NCBI GenBank assembly: GCA_964584995.1
Contig: CAZPCA010000076.1
Coordinates: 1-12,398 of the forward strand
DNA length: 12,398 nt
Direction: 5' to 3'
Source: JAJTFW01 sp964584995
GTDB taxonomy: Bacteria > Bacteroidota > Bacteroidia > AKYH767-A > OLB10
The first letter of the stretch is position 1. The number at the start of each line of letters is the position of its first letter. A program made the translations under genes and the position numbers. Below are positions 1-8,900 of the stretch, one piece after another. Under the pieces are notes generated by a model, which worked only from the letters and a program-made list of their open reading frames with translations, was not told the DNA's origin and did not search any database.

Positions 1-51
1 GAGGAACTTGCGTACCTCGGGCTGAATCTCTTTGATCACAACATCTTTCAT
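1..51 (-). CDS. N-terminal fragment of unidentified protein
   Basis: An ATG at 51-49 on the minus strand opens a frame that runs off the left edge. It gives 17 residues, MKDVVIKEIQPEVRKFL, with no stop. A candidate Bacteroidota promoter sits 20-50 bp upstream, which supports a real start. The fragment is too short to assign a family. It has no signal peptide, so a cytoplasmic protein is likely. Confidence 0.5.
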   Translation of the reverse strand, partial: MKDVVIKEIQPEVRKFL

Positions 52-71
52 GCAGGCCTACTGAATCAGGT

Positions 72-102
72 ACAATGTATCTTATGTGAATGACATTTGC
101 AA
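72..102 (-). promoter_or_regulatory. Possible Bacteroidota-type promoter for the left-edge gene
   Basis: Read on the minus strand, TTGC (102-99) is followed after 19 bp by TACATTGT (79-72). This resembles the -33 TTG / -7 TAnnTTTG promoter of Bacteroidota with one shift in the -7 box. The predicted start of transcription falls about 15 bp before the ATG at 51. The match is imperfect, so this is tentative. Confidence 0.33.
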
Positions 103-268
103 GAGGTATTAGGCAAATTTTCTTCACAGTTGGGTAAACATACCATAGAAATTGGCTAAAAAATTGAAAAAAAACAGTCCGATATTACAGCTGAAGAGGA
201 AACATTCACCCCACCCCCGGGAAATCATCCCCGCTCACCTGGAGTCAATCCGCTGAAAAGCAAAGGAC

Positions 269-286
269 TGAAAAGGCCCTTTTTCA
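269..286 (-). terminator. Weak hairpin overlapping the LysE stop codon
   Basis: TGAAAA (269-274) pairs with TTTTCA (281-286) around a GC-rich loop. The hairpin overlaps the stop codon of the minus-strand exporter gene. The sequence after it on the minus strand is only moderately T-rich, so terminator function is uncertain. Confidence 0.22.
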
Positions 287-907
287 ATAGGACATCACCT
301 TCCACAACATCTGGAGCCCGAAAGCCAGGAGACCCAGGCCACTGATACGGTTCACCCACAAAAGGATACCCGGCCGCAGGATCCTGCGCAGCCGGTGTGC
401 CAGCCATGCTTTGAGGATATCGGTACAGAAAACGATCAGCAAAACAGCCAAAAAAAAGATAACGGTATGGCTATCCGAATGGATCCCTTCGGCCGTCAAT
501 GTACCGGAAACACCGAGCCAGAAAACAAGCACAAAGGGATTCAGCATATTGGCAAAGAAACCCTTCAGAAAGTACGCGTACATCGGCGATGCTGCCTGCA
601 CTAATTCGATGCTGTCAGACTTTATATCCGGTTTTTTGACGATGGACAGAATACCAAAGAAAACGAGCAGGATGGCACTGGCTATACCGAACTCCCGCTC
701 GAAGTGACGGAGTGTTCCAAGGGCAGCGCTACTGAAATACGTGACCACCACGAACAAGGCATCGCTGATTACCACACCGGCCGACAGGACTACAGCCGGC
801 AATACCCCTCTTCTGATACTCGTGTCAATCAGCAGAAAAAAAACGGGACCCACCAGCATCGCCAGGACCAACCCGAGCAGTATTCCGTTCAAAATGGCAT
901 TCAGCAC
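284..907 (-). CDS. LysE/RhtB-family amino-acid exporter
   Basis: This 207-residue integral membrane protein matches the LysE/RhtB translocator family in length and layout. Seen: about six hydrophobic segments (roughly residues 3-25, 36-60, 74-92, 111-133, 147-169, 182-203); the N-terminal family signature with G20-P21 followed by a second glycine at 34; and the later NMLNPFVLVFW stretch (120-130), which corresponds to the family's NPK..LFW motif. Known: members export amino acids or related small molecules driven by the proton gradient. The substrate here cannot be read from sequence. The start is GTG at 907; an in-frame TAG lies only four codons upstream and the next Met is residue 17, inside the first helix, so GTG is preferred. 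It is divergent from the lipoprotein gene, 90 bp away, and appears monocistronic. Confidence 0.85.
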   Translation of the reverse strand: MLNAILNGILLGLVLAMLVGPVFFLLIDTSIRRGVLPAVVLSAGVVISDALFVVVTYFSSAALGTLRHFEREFGIASAILLVFFGILSIVKKPDIKSDSIELVQAASPMYAYFLKGFFANMLNPFVLVFWLGVSGTLTAEGIHSDSHTVIFFLAVLLIVFCTDILKAWLAHRLRRILRPGILLWVNRISGLGLLAFGLQMLWKVMSY

Positions 908-984
908 CCCGCGAAGCTATGAAAATGTGGTTTAAAAACACATTGCCGTCATGGTCATGCCCGCAGGGATTCCGCTGAAACCCT

Positions 985-992
985 TACATTTG
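985..992 (+). promoter_or_regulatory. Perfect TAnnTTTG -7 element just before the lipoprotein ATG
   Basis: TACATTTG matches the Bacteroidota -7 consensus exactly and ends 5 bp before the ATG at 998. No clear TTG is seen at the expected -33 distance. If used, it would place transcription initiation at or next to the start codon, giving a leaderless mRNA. It could also be a chance match. Confidence 0.35.
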
Positions 993-997
993 CTGTG

Positions 998-1987
998 ATG
1001 AAACACTGCTATTGGCTGCTGATCCTTGTCCCTCTGCTTTTCGGTTCCTGTGATAACGAGCTGGACATTCTTGAGGACTACCAGGAGATTCCTGTCATCT
1101 ACGGACTCATCAACACGCTTGATTCCAACCACTATGTACGGGTTCAAAAAGGATACCTTGGACCTGGCAATGCCCTGGAATTCGCTCAAAACGCTGACAG
1201 CCTGTATTACGATACCGCCAGTGTGCGCATTACCCTGGAAAAAATTGTGAACGGAAACCCTCAGCCGGTAGGCACCTTCAGACCTGATTTCACCATCGTG
1301 AAAGAGGAGGGCGTATTCACGAACAACGACCATTACGTTTTCAAGCTAGCCAACACGGGATTGGATTACACCAAACAATACCGCCTGAAATTCGTGAATC
1401 TGAATACCGGCAAAGTGGTTACTGCGACGACGCCCCTTATTCCCGACATCTACCAGCGAAACCTCACCCCCAATACCAAGGTGAATCTCGCGGATCCTGC
1501 GCCTTTCATCGTGCGGTTTTCCAGTTCAGAATACGGTAAAATCTACGGACTCATCCTGCGGATCCGTTACGTGGAAGAGTCCCTGGATAGTTTGCAGATC
1601 AGAACTACCAAAACCCTCGATTACAAACTTCCACCTATCTACACGCTGACCACTCTTGGAGGAGAAGAAATGGCCTTTCAAATCAACGGCAGTTCCATTT
1701 TCAGTTTCATGGGTAATTCCATTCCTGAAAATCCGAACGTGAAAAGGTTGGCCGGTGATGTACGTGCTGATTTTCTCTTTACGGCAGGTACGGAAGAGTT
1801 GTACAATTACCTTGAGATCAATTCGCCCGACAATACCGTCAATTACATCCCCGAATTCACCAATGTCATCGGCGGCAAAGGCATCTTCACCTGCAGGCTT
1901 GACGAGTCCATCAAAGGACTGGTGTTCAATCCTGCGACTTACGACTCCATCGCCAACGGGCGCTTTACGGGTGAGCTATTTGAATAA
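998..1987 (+). CDS. Lipoprotein, DUF4249-like
   Basis: The 329-residue product begins with a short basic n-region, a hydrophobic core and a lipobox ending LLFGSC, so it should be lipidated at Cys18 and anchored in the envelope. The acidic residues straight after the cysteine (CDNELDILED) resemble the surface-export tails known for Bacteroidota lipoproteins. The following pattern (IPVIYGLINTLDSNHYVRVQKGYL, predicted beta-rich, then TGKVVTATTPLIPD) resembles the DUF4249 group of outer-membrane lipoproteins, often found near TonB receptors; no receptor is visible here. The longer frame begins with GTG at 995; ATG at 998 is preferred because it gives the cleaner signal peptide. It ends 135 bp before dnaK. 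Function is unknown. The lipoprotein call is firm, the family call moderate. Confidence 0.7.
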   Translation: MKHCYWLLILVPLLFGSCDNELDILEDYQEIPVIYGLINTLDSNHYVRVQKGYLGPGNALEFAQNADSLYYDTASVRITLEKIVNGNPQPVGTFRPDFTIVKEEGVFTNNDHYVFKLANTGLDYTKQYRLKFVNLNTGKVVTATTPLIPDIYQRNLTPNTKVNLADPAPFIVRFSSSEYGKIYGLILRIRYVEESLDSLQIRTTKTLDYKLPPIYTLTTLGGEEMAFQINGSSIFSFMGNSIPENPNVKRLAGDVRADFLFTAGTEELYNYLEINSPDNTVNYIPEFTNVIGGKGIFTCRLDESIKGLVFNPATYDSIANGRFTGELFE

Positions 1988-2000
1988 AGCTGCAAAACAA

Positions 2001-2023
2001 CTGACACATTGTCACTTTGTCAG
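2001..2023 (+). promoter_or_regulatory. TGACA/TGTCA repeat array upstream of dnaK (candidate heat-shock operator)
   Basis: Three five-base half-sites are spaced exactly 8 bp apart: TGACA at 2002-2006, TGTCA at 2010-2014 and TGTCA at 2018-2022. The first two form a perfect palindrome (TGACA-CAT-TGTCA), the last two a direct repeat, and the whole is bounded by CTGACA (2001-2006) and TGTCAG (2018-2023). It starts 13 bp after the lipoprotein stop and ends 99 bp before the dnaK ATG. No CIRCE element is present. The position suggests regulation of dnaK; the binding protein is unknown. Confidence 0.45.
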
Positions 2024-2122
2024 ATTACCTGAGCGAGACGCTGTTTATTTTCTGCCAAACTTTCGCGATTGAACGGGTGGCACAGTACTTGAAAAGCCCG
2101 GCTCAACCAATTCTACTCAATC

Positions 2123-4027
2123 ATGAAAAAAGTAATCGGAATCGACCTGGGAACCACCAACTCCTGCGTTGCCGTGATGGAAGGCAACGAGCCGGTAGTC
2201 ATCGCCAACAGTGAAGGACGCCGCACCACCCCTTCCATAGTTGCCTTCATCAAAGACGGTGAACGCAAAGTAGGAGATCCTGCCAAGCGCCAGGCGATCA
2301 CCAACCCCCGCCACACTATTGCTTCCATCAAACGCTTCATGGGAGAATCGTTTGACAAAGTGAGCACGGAAATTTCGCGCGTCCCCTACGAGGTGGTACG
2401 CGGAGACAATAACACGCCCCGAGTAAAAATCAACGATCGCTTGTATACTCCTCAGGAAATTTCAGCCATGACTCTTCAGAAAATGAAGAAGACAGCAGAG
2501 GATTACCTGGGGTACGAAGTGAGCGAAGCGGTGATCACCGTTCCGGCCTACTTCAACGATGCGCAACGTCAGGCCACCAAGGAGGCGGGAGAAATCGCCG
2601 GTTTGAAAGTGCTTCGTATTATCAACGAGCCCACAGCCGCCGCACTTGCCTACGGACTGGACAAGAACCACAAGGATACCAAGGTGGCTGTCTTCGACCT
2701 TGGAGGCGGCACCTTCGATATCTCCATCCTGGAACTTGGCGACGGTGTATTCGAGGTAAAATCGACAAATGGAGACACCCACCTGGGCGGTGACGACTTC
2801 GACCAGGTCATCATCGACTGGATGGCAGATGAATTCAAAAGCGACGAGGGTCTTGACCTGCGCAAAGATCCCATGGCCTTGCAGCGTCTGAAAGAAGCTG
2901 CCGAGAAAGCCAAGATCGAGTTGTCAAGCTCCACGCAGACGGAAATCAACTTGCCCTACATCATGCCGGTAGACGGTGTTCCCAAGCATTTGGTGAAAAC
3001 GCTTACCCGCTCCAAATTCGAGCAATTGGCCGACACACTGATTCAGCGGACACTGGAGCCCTGCAAAAAAGCCCTCGCAGACGCGAAGATCTCCTCCGGT
3101 GAAATCGACGAGGTCATCCTCGTAGGCGGATCCACGCGCATTCCTGCCATCCAGGAACTGGTAGAGAAATTCTTCGGACGCAAGCCTTCCAAGGGTGTCA
3201 ATCCCGATGAAGTGGTAGCAGTAGGTGCCGCCATTCAGGGCGCGGTGCTCACCGGAGAAGTGAAAGATGTATTGCTGCTGGACGTGACTCCACTTTCACT
3301 CGGCATCGAAACACTTGGCGGAGTGATGACCAAGCTGATCGAATCGAACACCACCATCCCTACCCGCAAGTCAGAGACGTTCTCTACGGCTTCGGACAAC
3401 CAGCCCTCTGTAGAGATCCATGTCCTGCAGGGTGAGCGCCCCATGGCCCGCGACAACCGCACCATCGGTCGTTTCCACCTCGACGGCATTCCTCCGGCTC
3501 CCCGTGGCATTCCGCAGGTGGAAGTGACCTTCGACATCGATGCCAACGGCATCCTGCATGTAACGGCCAAGGATAAGGCCTCCGGCAAATCACAAAACAT
3601 CCGTATCGAAGCCTCCTCCGGCCTCAACGAAGAAGAAATCCAGCGCATGAAGCGGGAAGCCGAAGCCAATGCAGAAGCAGACCGCAAAGCGAAAGATGAA
3701 GCAGACAAAGTCAACCAGGCCGACTCCCTCATCTTCAACACCGAAAAGCAACTGAAGGAATTCGGCGATAAGATTCCGGCGGACAAAAAAGGGGCGATTG
3801 AAAATGCGCTCGGTCAACTCAAAGACGCACACAGCAAGAAAGACCTGGCTGGTATAGAAGCTGCCATGACGACCCTGAATGCCGCCTGGGAAGCCGCTTC
3901 AAAGGACCTCTACAACGCTGCACAGGAAGCCGGTGCAAGCGGACAAGCAAGCCCCGATGCAGGCACTACAGCCAACGCCGGCGACGGGGTAACCGATGTG
4001 GATTTCGAAGAAGTGAAAGAGAAATAA
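2123..4027 (+). CDS. dnaK: Molecular chaperone DnaK (Hsp70)
   Basis: This is a complete 634-residue Hsp70, the usual length for bacterial DnaK. It binds unfolded polypeptides in an ATP-driven cycle with DnaJ and GrpE in the cytoplasm. Seen: the N-terminal ATPase domain with all three family signatures (IDLGTTNS at 7-14, the FDLGGGTFDIS phosphate loop from 191, and VGGSTRIPAIQEL from 334); the hydrophobic interdomain linker DVLLLDVTP (382-390); the beta-sandwich substrate domain to about 505; a helical lid; and an acidic C-terminus ending DVDFEEVKEK, close to the EEVKDDKK-type tail of other DnaKs. The ATG is fixed by the conserved MKKVIGIDLGTTNS start. No dnaJ or grpE is adjacent. The TGTCA array upstream and the strong terminator downstream suggest a single-gene unit. 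Confidence 0.98.
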   Translation: MKKVIGIDLGTTNSCVAVMEGNEPVVIANSEGRRTTPSIVAFIKDGERKVGDPAKRQAITNPRHTIASIKRFMGESFDKVSTEISRVPYEVVRGDNNTPRVKINDRLYTPQEISAMTLQKMKKTAEDYLGYEVSEAVITVPAYFNDAQRQATKEAGEIAGLKVLRIINEPTAAALAYGLDKNHKDTKVAVFDLGGGTFDISILELGDGVFEVKSTNGDTHLGGDDFDQVIIDWMADEFKSDEGLDLRKDPMALQRLKEAAEKAKIELSSSTQTEINLPYIMPVDGVPKHLVKTLTRSKFEQLADTLIQRTLEPCKKALADAKISSGEIDEVILVGGSTRIPAIQELVEKFFGRKPSKGVNPDEVVAVGAAIQGAVLTGEVKDVLLLDVTPLSLGIETLGGVMTKLIESNTTIPTRKSETFSTASDNQPSVEIHVLQGERPMARDNRTIGRFHLDGIPPAPRGIPQVEVTFDIDANGILHVTAKDKASGKSQNIRIEASSGLNEEEIQRMKREAEANAEADRKAKDEADKVNQADSLIFNTEKQLKEFGDKIPADKKGAIENALGQLKDAHSKKDLAGIEAAMTTLNAAWEAASKDLYNAAQEAGASGQASPDAGTTANAGDGVTDVDFEEVKEK

Positions 4028-4045
4028 ATCCGCGCTGATCCAAAG

Positions 4046-4077
4046 AAAAAAGACCACCCTACAAGGTGGTCTTTTTT
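4046..4077. terminator. Bidirectional rho-independent terminator of dnaK
   Basis: Six A, GACCACC (4052-4058), a six-base loop, GGTGGTC (4065-4071) and six T form a 13-bp perfect stem. It begins 18 bp after the dnaK stop and has a T-run in both directions. It overlaps the last codons (KKTTL-stop) of the minus-strand methyltransferase, so on that strand the stem is partly coding. Confidence 0.9.
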
Positions 4078-4835
4078 ATGGCACGTGCCGCTACGAAAGC
4101 AGGGAAATAGGTATCCAAAGGATCATTACCGCCCCAGTTGTCTTCGAAGAGATCTGTCAGCAGAAAACCCTCACGCAGTAGGCCTCCGATCTGGCTTTCG
4201 AGCGAATGACCGAAGATCAGCGGTTCGTTGACATCGGTATATACCGCTCTCTCCTCGTCGCTGAGAGAGTGAATGTCGGAGTACGGCATCCGGTATTTCA
4301 GCTCGTAAGCACCGGCCTCTTTGTCGTGCTTCAGCAACATACTTTCCGCCTTGGTGAACCCCCACATCAATACTCCCCCGGGCTTCAACACGCGGTGACA
4401 GGATTTCCACACCTGTTCGAGGGTGGGAACGAAGGCATTGGAACAAGGGTGAAATATCAAATCGAAAGCTCCATCGGGCAAAACAGACATGTCCATCATG
4501 TCACCCAGAATACACTCCACCGTCAGTCCGTACTTCTCGCAGGTGAGCTTGTCCTGCATCAACTGCTTTTCGGAAATATCGAACACGGTTACCTCCGCAC
4601 CGGCGGCAGCAAGGGCAGGCACCTGTTGACCTCCGCCCGACGCGAGTGCCAACACCCTGGCCTGCCTGAGTGGCGGATACCAGGCAGCAGGCACCACCAG
4701 CGTCGGCGTGAGTACGAGTTGGGGAAGCCCGTTGCGGGCCATGTCGATTTCAGCATCGGAAAGCGGCACCGTCCATCGGTCGCCTTTTTCCACAAGCGCA
4801 TTCCAGGCCTGTTTGTTGTAACCGACCACATCCAT
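4059..4835 (-). CDS. Class I SAM-dependent methyltransferase
   Basis: The 258-residue protein has the Rossmann-type methyltransferase fold. Seen: motif I as VLALASGGGQQ (61-71), a variant of the usual E/DxGxGxG loop that binds S-adenosylmethionine; an acidic residue ending strand beta-2 (VTVFD, Asp86); the GD pair at 111-112; the FDLIFHP strand (124-130); and the post-motif VLKPGGVLMWG (149-159). There is no signal peptide or membrane segment. The LASGGGQQ version occurs in a group of otherwise uncharacterised UbiE-like methyltransferases; the acceptor cannot be read here. The ATG at 4835 lies 3 bp after the stop of the LytTR regulator, so the two are almost certainly co-transcribed and perhaps translationally coupled. 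Whether it acts in the same signalling pathway is unknown. Confidence 0.88.
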   Translation of the reverse strand: MDVVGYNKQAWNALVEKGDRWTVPLSDAEIDMARNGLPQLVLTPTLVVPAAWYPPLRQARVLALASGGGQQVPALAAAGAEVTVFDISEKQLMQDKLTCEKYGLTVECILGDMMDMSVLPDGAFDLIFHPCSNAFVPTLEQVWKSCHRVLKPGGVLMWGFTKAESMLLKHDKEAGAYELKYRMPYSDIHSLSDEERAVYTDVNEPLIFGHSLESQIGGLLREGFLLTDLFEDNWGGNDPLDTYFPAFVAARAIKKTTL

Positions 4836-4838
4836 GGC

Positions 4839-5969
4839 TTAGAGAAAGTTAAGGCGAGCCATGAAGGTGTCTTTGTAGGATTTCCCGATGGGAATCGTCT
4901 TGTCACCGATCAGCACTGTGTTTTCATCCAGCACATTGATCTTATCGATCGGGATGATGTAACTGCGGTGCACACGAAGGAATTTCGTCTGCGGCAATTT
5001 CAGCTCGATGTCTTTCATGGTAGAATGGATCACGAACTGATCGGAAGTCGTCTGGATGATGACGTAGTTGTCCATTGCCTGGATCCACAGGATATTGTCG
5101 AGGTACACCTTCACCAGCATTGACCCCTTCTTGACGAAGAAAGAGTTCTGGATGATTTGATTGTCGAGGATGGCTGTCTGCGCCGGTTGCTCAGGGGCCG
5201 TACGGGGTGCGCTGGTTTGCTTTTCGGAAATCACCAGTGCACAGCCCAGAAACTGGTTTTTCTCGTCGTGAATGGGCGAGGCGGAAACAGACACCTGCTG
5301 ACTGCTATTATCTCTCTTGATGAGTAGAAAACAATCGTGCATCTCAACGGTCTCGTCTTTCTTCATCCGCGCCAGCAAATCATCTTTCTTCACTCCTCCT
5401 CCGCCTTCCTGCTCGATGGACATCAGCTGAAAAGCATCCATACCCTGGGCCGTGGCGGTAGAATAGCCCAGCATGTTCTCTGCTTTTTCGTTCAGGTAGG
5501 TCAGACGGCCTTCCGTATCCATGACGATGATGGACTCCTCCACTTTCGCCAGCGCGTTGGCCAGTCGTTGCTGACTGTCGCGCACTTCACGGTCGCGGGA
5601 GAACTTGAACAAAGCCATTTCAACGGTGGTTTTCAGATCCGACTCATTGAATGGCTTCACGATGTAACCATAGGGCTCGGTGACCTTGGCACGGTCCAGC
5701 GTTTCCTGGTCAACGTAAGAGGTCAGAAAGATGACCGGGATATTGTACTTCTCATGGATATGCTCGGCGATATGGATACCGTCTTCATCGCCTTTGAGTT
5801 TGATGTCCAGAAAAACGAGATCAGGATGCAGCTCCTCGAGCTTCTCATAAGCAGACGCTGCAGAAGATGCCGTAGCAGGCACCTCATATCCTAATTTTTC
5901 GAGGGATTTCTGGATGTCCTTGGCGACGATGCTTTCGTCTTCGACAACCAGTATACGGGTCTTGCTCAT
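4839..5969 (-). CDS. Response regulator, REC-PAS-LytTR
   Basis: This 376-residue response regulator has three parts. Residues 4-120 form the receiver: acidic pair Glu10-Asp11, phosphoacceptor Asp55 (LVFLDIKLKGDEDG), Thr83 and Lys105 (IVKPF). Residues about 133-250 form a PAS domain (LANALAKVEESIIVMDTEGRLTYLNEKAENMLGYS start). A linker rich in P/A/Q (252-266) leads to a C-terminal LytTR DNA-binding domain (about 277-376) with the typical ILWIQAMDNYVIIQT and FLRVHRSYIIPIDKI motifs. LytTR domains bind direct repeats in promoters. A PAS domain between receiver and LytTR is less common than plain REC-LytTR. The start ATG lies 12 bp after the sensor stop, so the pair is an operon and Asp55 is the likely phosphate target of that kinase. 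Confidence 0.93.
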   Translation of the reverse strand: MSKTRILVVEDESIVAKDIQKSLEKLGYEVPATASSAASAYEKLEELHPDLVFLDIKLKGDEDGIHIAEHIHEKYNIPVIFLTSYVDQETLDRAKVTEPYGYIVKPFNESDLKTTVEMALFKFSRDREVRDSQQRLANALAKVEESIIVMDTEGRLTYLNEKAENMLGYSTATAQGMDAFQLMSIEQEGGGGVKKDDLLARMKKDETVEMHDCFLLIKRDNSSQQVSVSASPIHDEKNQFLGCALVISEKQTSAPRTAPEQPAQTAILDNQIIQNSFFVKKGSMLVKVYLDNILWIQAMDNYVIIQTTSDQFVIHSTMKDIELKLPQTKFLRVHRSYIIPIDKINVLDENTVLIGDKTIPIGKSYKDTFMARLNFL

Positions 5970-5981
5970 ACTGAATTTTAT

Positions 5982-8900
5982 TTAGCTGATCCTTTTAAAA
6001 TTGATGATATACTCCATACCCTTACCGGGCGAATTTACGACTTCCAGCGTACCTTCCAACTGGTCGGTAAGCGCCTGAATGAGTTGGATACCGAGGGAGT
6101 CCGATGTAGCGACCGAGAACCCTTCCGGCATCCCGATCCCATTGTCGGCTATACTCAACCTGAAGTGGTCGGGTTGCACTTGCAACAATCCGACATGAAT
6201 TTCCCCTTTACGTCCATCGGTGAATGCATGTTTCAGAGAATTGGAAACAATTTCATTGATGATCAATCCGCAGGGCACCGCCGTGTCGATGTCCAAAGAT
6301 ATCCGCTCCGACTGAATTGACAAAGTCACCTTGTCGGGTCCCATACGGAAGCTCTGCATGAGGTTTTCGGCCAGGCGCTTGATGTACTCGTCAAAATCGA
6401 TTTTCGACAAGCCATCGGATTGGTAGAAGCGTTCATGAATCAGGGCCATGCTCTTTATCCGGTCTTGCCCCTCTTTCAAGGCCTTGTAGGCATTGTCATC
6501 GGTGACATAACTCGTTTGGAGGTTGAACAAACTGATAATGATCTGAAGATTGTTCTTGACACGGTGGTGTATTTCACGCAATAACACTCCTTTTTCTTCC
6601 AGCGCTTCCCGGATCTGTTCCTCCATATTTTTGCGAAGCGTAATGTCGGTATCGATGACGACGATATTTTTCAACTCGCCTTTTTCGTTGAGTATCGGAG
6701 TGAGCGTAGAGGATGCCCAGCGGTGCTGCCCGTTTTTATGCTGAATTTCTGATTCGTAGATAAAAGAACGGCGAAGACGGATACAATCTTCCAAATGATC
6801 CAGCACATCTGTGTTGGTGGTCAAATCGCTCAGAGAAACGCCTTTTTCTCTCCTGGTTTCTTCCAATGAAAATCCGGTCAGTTTGGTATATCCTGAGTTC
6901 ACCCATTCCAATTCCTGGTGCTCATCGAATATCATCACGGCATTGTCCGTTTCGGAAGCTACGAGCGACAATTTGGCCAGCTCCAGGTTCTTCGCCTGCA
7001 ATTCGCGGGTGCGGGATTCTACTTTGCGTCGCAGCAATTCCTGACTTTTTCTCAAAGCACCGGTTCGAATCCTGTATGCCATCAAAATGGAGCCAGCACC
7101 ACCGACGATGTACATCAGGTAGAAGAAGGGGGTTTTCCAGATGGGAGGCCGAATCGTGAAACTGTAGGTGACCGGTACACTCCAATCACGGTTGTTAGCA
7201 CTTGCCTGCACCTTGAATACATAAGCACCCGGCGATAGGTTGGAATAGCTTACTGAAGCGTTGGCAGATGGCGGTGACCAGGTGTCATCGAAGCCTTCCA
7301 GAAAATACCTGAACCGGACCTCTTCGGGAGCTGTGAGATAGATCCCGGAAGTAACGAAGGTGAGGTGGTTGCTGGTATGCGGTAAAACAGGATTACGCGG
7401 AAGTCCGGATTGCGGATCGACATCGAACTTTTTCTTGTCCCATGCAGTTTTTTCCAGGAAAAGCTGAATTGCGCGCAAGGTGACAAGGGGCATGCTCGCG
7501 GGTAAATCTCCGGCCATCTGGTTGAAACGTATGGCCCCGTTGACAGTGCCGAACCNNNNNNNNNNCCCCGACACATCTTCTGCGGCGGCATTGCTTTCGA
7601 TACCCGGATATCCATTACTTCTATCATAATGCACAGCCTGTAGTACTCCGTTATCAAGGTATTTTTTCCAGTCCATGCAATCAACGCCATTGGACGTCCC
7701 CATCCACAGCTTACCCCGCTTGTCGATAAGGTTGAACAGTATTTTTTCGTTGCTGAGACCATTTTTTGTCGTCAGCACGGATACAGGCTTTGCCGGATTG
7801 GAAGGGTTGTAACGGATCACGCCCATCTCATAGGTACTGGCGATAAGGTTACCGTATCTGTCGTTGATGATGGATGTTACCGGAGCTTTCGGCAAGCGAT
7901 GTAAATCATTGAATGAAACTGCACGCTCGCCTTCGAGATAAAAGAGTCCTTTCAGTGTACCGACCCATACTCTGCCACTGACGTCCTGGTACAAAACCCG
8001 CACCTTATCGTTGGCAAGCCCCTCTTCTATACCAATGTTAACCGACTTGCCGTCCGGCTGAATGCATACGACCCCCTTATCTGTACCGAAATAAAAATTG
8101 CCGACATCATCGTTGAGAAAAGCATAAATGATCTGGGATTGAAGTTGTGGAAAAGGCAATTCCAGCTTCTTCGTTGCGACCGTATACCTTGCAGGGCCAT
8201 TGGTGGTGCCCAGCCATACATTCCCGCTTTTGTCTGAGGTGATACTCCAAATGGTATTGCTCTTGAGTCCATTCTCAGTGGAGTACCGAACGATTGCACC
8301 GTTGATCAGGTAATTCACTCCACCGGCAAGGGTACCCAGCCAAACGCCTCCGGCAGAATCGGCGTGTACAGAGAGTATGTTGTTATTGCTCAATCCATCG
8401 CTCACGGTGTACGCCACAAAACGATTGCCATTGAACTTGAACAAGCCGTTCATTGTTGCCAGCCAATAATTTCCTTCCCGGTCTTCCATCATTGACTTAA
8501 CAATGTTGGAATTGATATCTGCGCCCAGGGATACGGCTTCAAAGCGACCATTTAAAAACTTTGCGAGTCCTCCACCGTAAGTCCCCACCCACATGGTGCC
8601 CGAGTGATCCATCAATATAGTTTCCACCCGTTCATTGGGCAAACCATCTGCCAGCGAATAGGAGTACATGGTTTTCCCATTCCATACGCTGATCCCTTCG
8701 TAGGTTCCCATCCAGATACGTCCCTGCCGATCCTCACGGATGCAATAAACAATATTGTTAGACAAACCACGGTCGGTAGTGAAATTGGTGAAGCGACCAT
8801 GCTCAAACACACTGACGCCGCCAATGGTGGCAACCCACATTCTGCCTCCCGAATCACGGTAGATATCAAAAACATTATCGTGAACCAGCCCGCTATTGTG

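Noticed and set aside
225..407. 60-codon minus-strand frame near the LysE 3' end
   Set aside because: It overlaps the LysE gene in another frame and shows no domain or start context.
2046..2054. -7 box for dnaK at TATTTTCTG
   Set aside because: It has two mismatches to TAnnTTTG, and the nearest TTTG is 26 bp upstream, too far for a -33 box.
2001..2122. CIRCE/HrcA operator upstream of dnaK
   Set aside because: The TTAGCACTC-N9-GAGTGCTAA pattern is absent; the repeat found has different half-sites and spacing.
3235..3786. 183-codon minus-strand open frame
   Set aside because: It is fully antisense to dnaK, and its Ser-rich composition mirrors the coding bias of the opposite strand.
4206..5123. 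305-codon plus-strand open frame
   Set aside because: It lies antisense across the methyltransferase and regulator, which have full domain motifs. Its translation shows no recognisable domain and is rich in His, as expected for an antisense shadow.
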